NCBI GenBank assembly: GCA_018715025.1
Contig: DVMK01000110.1
Coordinates: 1-8,986 of the forward strand
Reading direction: 5' to 3'
Length of the DNA stretch: 8,986 nucleotides
Origin: Candidatus Caccousia avistercoris
Lineage (GTDB): Bacteria > Bacillota > Clostridia > Oscillospirales > Acutalibacteraceae
Shown: piece after piece, positions 4,750 through 8,986 of the stretch
Layout of the letters: each line of letters opens with the position of its first letter
Position numbering within the stretch: position 1 is the stretch's first letter
Made by a program: the position numbers and the translations under genes
Notes under the pieces: model-generated
Told to the model about the DNA's origin: nothing
Databases searched by the model: none
What the model saw: the letters and a program-made list of their open reading frames with translations, nothing else

Positions 4750-6417
4750 TTACTCCACCGAGATGAGGAAGTAATACACGGGCTGGCCGCCGTTCACCAG
4801 GGTGATTTCAATGTCGCTGGAAACCTTTGACTTAATCCGGTTGTAGGCGTCGTTGGCCTGCTCCTCGGTTACGTCGCTGCCGTAGATGATGGTGATGAAG
4901 GAGGTGTTCCTGGTGACCATGGAACGGGTCAGCTTGCTGCAGGTGTGTACCACGTCACGCTCAATCATTACCATTTTGCCGTTTTCCAGGCCCAGAATGT
5001 CCCCTTCCTTAATCTTGTGCCCGCCGTACTCAGAGTCCCGGGCGGCAAAGGTGACGGAACCGCTGTCTACCCGGCTGGCGGCCTCCATCATGGCCACGGT
5101 GTTCTGCTCGGTGGAAGCGTCCGGGTCGTAGGCCAGCAGGGCGGAAAGGCCCTGGGGAATGGTGCGGGTGGGCAACACAATCACCTTCCGGTCGGTTACC
5201 AGGGGAATGGTCTGCTCCGCCGCCATAATAATATTCTTGTTGTTGGGCAGCACCAGCACGGTTTTCGCCGGCGTGGCAAGCACCGCCGCCAGCAGGTCGT
5301 TGGTGCTGGGGTTCATGGTCTGGCCGCCGCTGACAATCTGGGCGCAGCCCAGGTCAGAGAACAGGGTGTGCAGCCCCTCGCCCGCCGCCACAGCCACAAA
5401 ACCCACTTCCTCGGTGGGCTCCGCCGGCTCCAGCTTTTTCTTTTCCGCTTTGGCTTTGGCTTCCTCGTTGGCTTCCGCCGCCTTGCGGTGCTGTTCCTTC
5501 ATGTTCTCTATTTTTACGGTGAGAAGCTGGCCGAAGGTGAGGGCGGCCTGCAGGGCGTTGCCCGGATCTTCGGTGTGCACGTGCACCTTGATAATCTCCT
5601 CGTCGTCCACCACAACCACGCAGTCGCCTATGCCCTCCAGGTAAGCGCGCAGCTCGGCGGGATCCTTCTGGCACTCCTGGTCGCGGCCCACGATGAACTC
5701 GGTGCAGTAGGTGAAGGTAATCTCCTGGTCGAACTCGGCCGCGGCGTTGCGGAAGAATTCGTCGGCAGAAAGGTCGGCGGAAAATTCCGGCTGCTCGCTG
5801 CTGACGATGACCCCGTCCTTGAACACGCTCAGCATGCCGTCAAAAATGTAGCACAGGCCCTTGCCGCCCGCGTCTACCACGCCCGCCTTCTTCAGCACGG
5901 GAAGCAGGTCGGGGGTCTGCTCCAGCGCTTCGGCGGCCCCTTTGCAGATGGCCCCCCACACGTACACCGCGTCGTTGTCAATTTCTGCGGCGGCGCGGCC
6001 CTTTTCGCAGGCAACCCGCGCCACGGTGAGCATGGTGCCCTCGGTGGGCTTCATGACGGCCTTGTACGCCGCTTCCACGCCCACGCCCAGGGCGTTGGCC
6101 AGGTCAGAGCCGCTCAGCGACTCTTTGCCCTCGGCGCTTTTGCTGAAGCCGCGGAACAGCAGGGACAAAATAACGCCGGAGTTGCCCCGCGCCCCGCGCA
6201 GCAGGGCGGAAGCCGCCGTGTGGGCCACATCGCCCGCCGTGCCGCCCTCCGCCTTGGAAAGCTCCTTGGCGGCCGCGCCGATGGTCATGCTCATATTGGT
6301 GCCGGTGTCCCCGTCCGGTACAGGGAAAATGTTCAGCTCGTCTACCTGCGTCTTGTGCTTGGCAATATTGTTTGCGCCGGAGATGAATGCGTTCCGGAGA
6401 TCGTTCCCTTGAATCAC
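4750..6417 (-). CDS. fakA: fatty acid kinase ATP-binding subunit FakA (DAK2 domain)
   Basis: FakA phosphorylates fatty acids presented by a FakB (DegV-family) partner to make acyl-phosphate, feeding exogenous fatty acids into phospholipid synthesis. Residues 1 to about 200 form the DhaL/DAK2 kinase domain, with FPVPDGDTGTN holding the Mg-ATP aspartates (Asp35, Asp37) and GNSGVILS near 78-85. The middle domain has Cys238 and VHVHTEDPG with His279 and His281, matching the metal site described for S. aureus FakA. A charged Ala/Glu/Lys linker (about 306-337) leads to the C-terminal DegV-like domain. About 555 residues is the usual length. I choose GTG at 6417 because AAGGGAG sits 8 nt upstream; an in-frame GTG at 6426 overlaps that ribosome site and adds three residues. 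No fakB, asp23 or rpmB neighbour is present. It has its own promoter and terminator, so it is a single-gene unit. Confidence 0.93.
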   Translation of the reverse strand: MIQGNDLRNAFISGANNIAKHKTQVDELNIFPVPDGDTGTNMSMTIGAAAKELSKAEGGTAGDVAHTAASALLRGARGNSGVILSLLFRGFSKSAEGKESLSGSDLANALGVGVEAAYKAVMKPTEGTMLTVARVACEKGRAAAEIDNDAVYVWGAICKGAAEALEQTPDLLPVLKKAGVVDAGGKGLCYIFDGMLSVFKDGVIVSSEQPEFSADLSADEFFRNAAAEFDQEITFTYCTEFIVGRDQECQKDPAELRAYLEGIGDCVVVVDDEEIIKVHVHTEDPGNALQAALTFGQLLTVKIENMKEQHRKAAEANEEAKAKAEKKKLEPAEPTEEVGFVAVAAGEGLHTLFSDLGCAQIVSGGQTMNPSTNDLLAAVLATPAKTVLVLPNNKNIIMAAEQTIPLVTDRKVIVLPTRTIPQGLSALLAYDPDASTEQNTVAMMEAASRVDSGSVTFAARDSEYGGHKIKEGDILGLENGKMVMIERDVVHTCSKLTRSMVTRNTSFITIIYGSDVTEEQANDAYNRIKSKVSSDIEITLVNGGQPVYYFLISVE

Positions 6418-6435
6418 GTACAGCACTCCCTTGCT

Positions 6436-6450
6436 TGGAATATATTTCCA
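6436..6450. promoter_or_regulatory. short palindrome in the fakA leader
   Basis: TGGAA (6436-6440) and TTCCA (6446-6450) flank TATAT, giving a 15-bp inverted repeat between the fakA promoter and its ribosome binding site. The position would suit a roadblock operator. I cannot assign a regulator, and short AT-rich palindromes arise by chance. Confidence 0.2.
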
Positions 6451-6488
6451 TAATCAAAATACAGTGGGCAAACCATTTATTCTTTACT

Positions 6489-6517
6489 ACTATACCATAT
6501 TTGGCCCTCAACTTCAA
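6489..6517 (-). promoter_or_regulatory. promoter of fakA
   Basis: On the minus strand TTGAAG (6517-6512, 4 of 6) is spaced 17 bp from TATAGT (6494-6489, 5 of 6). The AT-rich segment contrasts with the GC-rich flanks and lies about 72 bp before the chosen GTG start. It makes fakA independent of the upstream AraC gene. Confidence 0.65.
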
Positions 6518-6570
6518 TCTCTATCTTTTCCGGAATTCAGCGGGAATTTCCAGCAAAATTACTGCGGCGG

Positions 6571-6605
6571 CCCGGCGGCGCCGGGAAACGGCCCCTCCCC
6601 GGCCG
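6571..6605 (-). terminator. weak GC-rich hairpins after the AraC gene
   Basis: Directly after the stop, the minus strand has CGGCC (6605-6601) pairing with GGCCG (6593-6589), followed by TTTCCC. A second stem follows: CCCGGC (6585-6580) with GCCGGG (6576-6571). Neither has a real T-tract, so termination is probably partial and some transcripts may run on to fakA 189 nt downstream. Confidence 0.3.
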
Positions 6606-6606
6606 G

Positions 6607-8808
6607 TCAGGCATGGTTTTGCTGGCGGTAGTCCCCCGGGGTGATGCCCGTGAACTTTTTAAAGAAGCGGATGAAGCTGCGCACGTCGTTGTAGCCTAGC
6701 TGGCTGCTCACAGCGGCCACCGTGGCCCCCTCCTCCAGCAGCATGGGCTTTGAGGCGTCGATGCGGTAAGAATTCAGGTATTCGGAGATGGTTTTGCCGG
6801 TGGAAAGCTTGAACAGCTTGTTCAGGTACACCGGGTTCAGCGACACGGCCTGGGCAATGTCGGGCACGCTGAGGTTTTCCTGGTAATGCTCTTTGATGAA
6901 GGAGACGGCCCGGCGCACATAGGCGTAGGACTCCTCGGGCAGGTGGTTGTGGGTGTTCATTTGGGAAGAAAACCAGGCCAGCAGAATGGAAAGGCACTCG
7001 TCGTAGCTTTTGGCCGCGGCCAGCTTTTTCAGGGAAGAGCCCAGCTGGCTGCTGTCGGTCTGCACGTCCATTTCCAGCAGGCGCGCGTGTACGTGGCACA
7101 GGATCAGGTTGGAAAAGCGGCGGGCCTCCTCTGTGCTGGAATCCGCCGGAAGGTAGGTTTTGAAGTAGCGGTCCAGCAGCTCCCGCAGGCGGGGCTGGTC
7201 CCGGTCAAGCACACAGCGGGCGATGCGGCTCACGGTAGGCAGGTCGATGACCGGGGCGCGCTCGCTGGGCCCGCTCAGGTACGCGCCGGGCTCCTCCGCG
7301 TCGCCCACGTAGGTGAGGATGCGCCTGGCCTGCATATAGGCCAGGTAAGGGGTGCGCACGCCCTTGGGGCAGATGCCTGCCGCGAACACCACCGGCATGG
7401 AGATGGCCTCGGTCAGCTCTTTGGCCAGGGGCTCGCACAGCCGCAGGATTTTCTGCTTGACGTCGCCGGAATATTTTACATTTAAAAGGAACAGCAGGCT
7501 CTGGGACTCCCCGTAAGCGCTGTACACCACCCCCAGGGAGGAGAGCCGCTCCATGGTGCGGCTGCGCACAATCAGCTTCAGGGGCTCCCGCAGGGCGTTT
7601 TCCTGCGAGCCGAACCGTTCCGGCAGGGCGGCCGCCACCACCGCGAAGCTGTCGTAGGGGAACGAGATGCCCTGCTCCTCGTAATCGTCCGGGATCTCCA
7701 CATAGCTGCTCACCAGCTCCAGCACAATCTGCTCCTGAATGAGGGGGAGCTCCCGGCGCATCTGCTGGTTGATGCTGTCCAGCTCGTCGCTGAGCCGGTC
7801 GAAGGCGCTGTTGAGCCTGTCGTACTCGTCCCCGGGGCCGGTCAGGTAGCCGGCTTTGCGCATGAGGGCGTCCACCGGGCGCAGCATGGCCCTGCTGTAC
7901 AGGTACGAGCAGAAGGCCACCACCAGAATCATGAGGAAGAAGGCCGCAATGGCGGCGGGGATGCTGGGGGCCACCCGGGCCCACACCGCCTGCGGCGGAA
8001 TGAGGAACACGCACTGCACCGCCGTGCCGCCGGCAGAGGGCGCGCAGATAGCCCCATGGCTTTCGGCAAAATCCATGGCGTCGTCTAAAAATTGGGTCTG
8101 GATGGAAAATTCATCTATCGTATAGATGAGGGTGTTTTGGTAGGCAACCAAAACACCGTACCCCTCCGGGATCCGGGCCTTCACAAGCCCCTCCAGCTCC
8201 CGGTAGGAAATGTGCATGGCCACGTAGCCGCTGCCGTTTACCGAGTAGAGGGGGACGCGCCGCAGGAAGGTGGCCACCGTGCTGGCCGGGTCGTAGTACC
8301 GCAGGTAGTCCCGGCGCACAATCCACTGCTCCGCCGCCGCGCTGTCGCTGTCAATGAGCTCAATCAGGTCCTGGCTCGGGTACTCGCCGAAGGGGTACAG
8401 GCCGGTTTTCGACACGTATACCATGCGGGGCTTTTCCAGAAAAATGTCAATGGACTCGTACATGGCCACATTGGAAAAGGCGGACATGTCAGAGGAAAGC
8501 TCTATGTAATCGTCCAGGGAGGGGTTCTCCTCCTGAACCAGGCGTTCCACCGAGGTCATGGAGCCTACGAACACCGCGTTGGACTGGGTGGCGCTGAACA
8601 GCTCCTGCACGGCGGCGCTCATGTTGTTGGCCTTGCTCTGGGCCTCCTCCTGCAGCGAGGAGGCGGTCTGGTGCAGAAGAAGAGCCGCCACCAGGCCGTA
8701 CAAAACCAGGCAGACAAACAGCAGCATGAGGAAGGCTGTGCGGAAATGGCGGGAAGAAACCACCCGCCGCCCGCCTCTTCTGTGGGGCGGGGCCGTCAAT
8801 TTTGCCAA
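6607..8808 (-). CDS. membrane-anchored AraC-family sensor regulator
   Basis: A 733-residue one-component regulator. A basic N-terminus (HRRGGRR) precedes TM1 (about 24-46). An extracellular region of about 230 residues follows (47-280), resembling the Cache-type sensor modules of this architecture, and then TM2 (about 282-305). A HAMP-like remnant RAMLRPVDALM (306-316) runs into a coiled-coil (329-352), then a middle domain of unclear family (360-600). The C-terminal AraC DNA-binding domain (632-733) has a first helix-turn-helix around LSVPDIAQAVSLNPVYLNKLFK (646-667) and a second ending LGYNDVRSFIRFFKKFTG, then TPGDYR. Such proteins usually sense extracellular compounds, often sugars, and control a nearby transporter; none is visible here, so ligand and targets are unknown. 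The TTG at 8808 is chosen because AGGAGG lies 9 nt upstream; the open frame to 8973 would run across the promoter. A single-gene unit with a leader of about 100 nt. Confidence 0.88.
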   Translation of the reverse strand: MAKLTAPPHRRGGRRVVSSRHFRTAFLMLLFVCLVLYGLVAALLLHQTASSLQEEAQSKANNMSAAVQELFSATQSNAVFVGSMTSVERLVQEENPSLDDYIELSSDMSAFSNVAMYESIDIFLEKPRMVYVSKTGLYPFGEYPSQDLIELIDSDSAAAEQWIVRRDYLRYYDPASTVATFLRRVPLYSVNGSGYVAMHISYRELEGLVKARIPEGYGVLVAYQNTLIYTIDEFSIQTQFLDDAMDFAESHGAICAPSAGGTAVQCVFLIPPQAVWARVAPSIPAAIAAFFLMILVVAFCSYLYSRAMLRPVDALMRKAGYLTGPGDEYDRLNSAFDRLSDELDSINQQMRRELPLIQEQIVLELVSSYVEIPDDYEEQGISFPYDSFAVVAAALPERFGSQENALREPLKLIVRSRTMERLSSLGVVYSAYGESQSLLFLLNVKYSGDVKQKILRLCEPLAKELTEAISMPVVFAAGICPKGVRTPYLAYMQARRILTYVGDAEEPGAYLSGPSERAPVIDLPTVSRIARCVLDRDQPRLRELLDRYFKTYLPADSSTEEARRFSNLILCHVHARLLEMDVQTDSSQLGSSLKKLAAAKSYDECLSILLAWFSSQMNTHNHLPEESYAYVRRAVSFIKEHYQENLSVPDIAQAVSLNPVYLNKLFKLSTGKTISEYLNSYRIDASKPMLLEEGATVAAVSSQLGYNDVRSFIRFFKKFTGITPGDYRQQNHA
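8112..8157. repeat. two adjacent perfect inverted repeats inside the AraC gene
   Basis: GGTGTTTTGGT (8131-8141) and ACCAAAACACC (8147-8157) form an 11-bp perfect stem with a 5-nt loop. Two bases away CATCTAT (8112-8118) and ATAGATG (8122-8128) form a 7-bp perfect stem with a CGT loop. Both are within the sensor-domain coding sequence (about residues 218-233) and are AT-rich compared with their surroundings. Function unknown. Confidence 0.5.
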
Positions 8809-8911
8809 AGCGCCCTCCCTCCTTTCTTTAATTAGATGCAGTTGGATAATATGATAAAAAATCTTTTCACACAGGATGAGATTTCTGGGGCGAATGATCG
8901 GACACAAGAAA
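8809..8911 (-). other. untranslated leader of the AraC sensor gene
   Basis: About 100 nt of AT-rich sequence lies between the promoter -10 and the TTG start. It ends in a strong ribosome site (AGGAGG, 8823-8818). A possible weak stem pairs AAATCT with AGATTT across 8858-8884. I see no riboswitch core or small ORF with a good start. Confidence 0.4.
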
Positions 8912-8940
8912 ATTATACTAAAAAGCAGGCATAAAATCAA
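8912..8940 (-). promoter_or_regulatory. promoter of the AraC sensor gene
   Basis: On the minus strand TTGATT (8940-8935, 4 of 6) is spaced 17 bp from a perfect TATAAT (8917-8912). This is one of the best sigma-A promoters in the window. Its position rules out the upstream in-frame start at 8973, which would lie ahead of the transcript start. Confidence 0.75.
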
Positions 8941-8986
8941 TTTGTTCCCCGCAAAAAGATAGCAAAAATTCAATTTAATCCCCCCT

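Noticed and set aside
4945..6453. 502-residue plus-strand open frame opposite fakA.
   Set aside because: Shadow of fakA: His/Gly/Val-rich composition without recognisable domains, and fakA is unmistakable on the other strand.
8809..8973. 55-residue hydrophobic N-terminal extension of the AraC sensor.
   Set aside because: It crosses a strong promoter (8912-8940) and leader, has no ribosome site, and the TTG at 8808 has AGGAGG at proper spacing.

Overview
This window looks like ordinary core genome from a high-GC gut-type Clostridia (Firmicutes, probably the Oscillospirales/Ruminococcaceae area). The reasons are the strong G/C bias at third codon positions, AGGAGG-type ribosome binding sites, frequent GTG/TTG starts, AT-rich promoters with near-consensus sigma-A boxes, and the gene families present: a DUF6062-like Cys-rich protein, a bacterial OGG1-type glycosylase, class II aldolase, a split LysO exporter, FakA, and a membrane-anchored AraC sensor. 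I see no mobile element, CRISPR array, tRNA or rRNA, and no stretch over 300 bases lacks a gene.

Layout: (1) 1-185 is a non-coding region with several DnaA-box-like TTTTCCACA words, an AT-rich stretch and a good promoter. (2) 186-1669 is a translationally coupled pair: a small protein with duplicated CxxC/CxxH clusters (DUF6062-like), then an 8-oxoguanine DNA glycosylase overlapping it by 3 nt. (3) 1833-2771 is a stand-alone glycolytic class II fructose-bisphosphate aldolase with its own TATAAT promoter and a possible CcpA (cre) site. (4) 2937-3826 is a two-gene lysine exporter (LysO split into 97- and 199-residue proteins joined by an ATGA overlap). (5) 3875-3907 is a strong bidirectional terminator that separates the plus-strand block from the minus-strand block. 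(6) The minus strand carries pyrE (orotate phosphoribosyltransferase), fakA (fatty acid kinase ATP-binding subunit) and a 733-residue two-TM AraC-family sensor-regulator. Each has its own promoter, and pyrE and fakA have clear terminators.

The genes do not form one pathway. They are separate one- or two-gene transcription units for DNA repair, glycolysis, amino-acid export, pyrimidine synthesis, exogenous fatty-acid use and extracellular sensing. I did not find a convincing new multi-gene system. The points most worth a second look are: the internal duplication of putative metal sites in the DUF6062-like protein and its coupling to the glycosylase; two adjacent perfect hairpins inside the AraC sensor coding sequence; the DnaA-box-like cluster at the left edge; and a cre-like site over the aldolase promoter.
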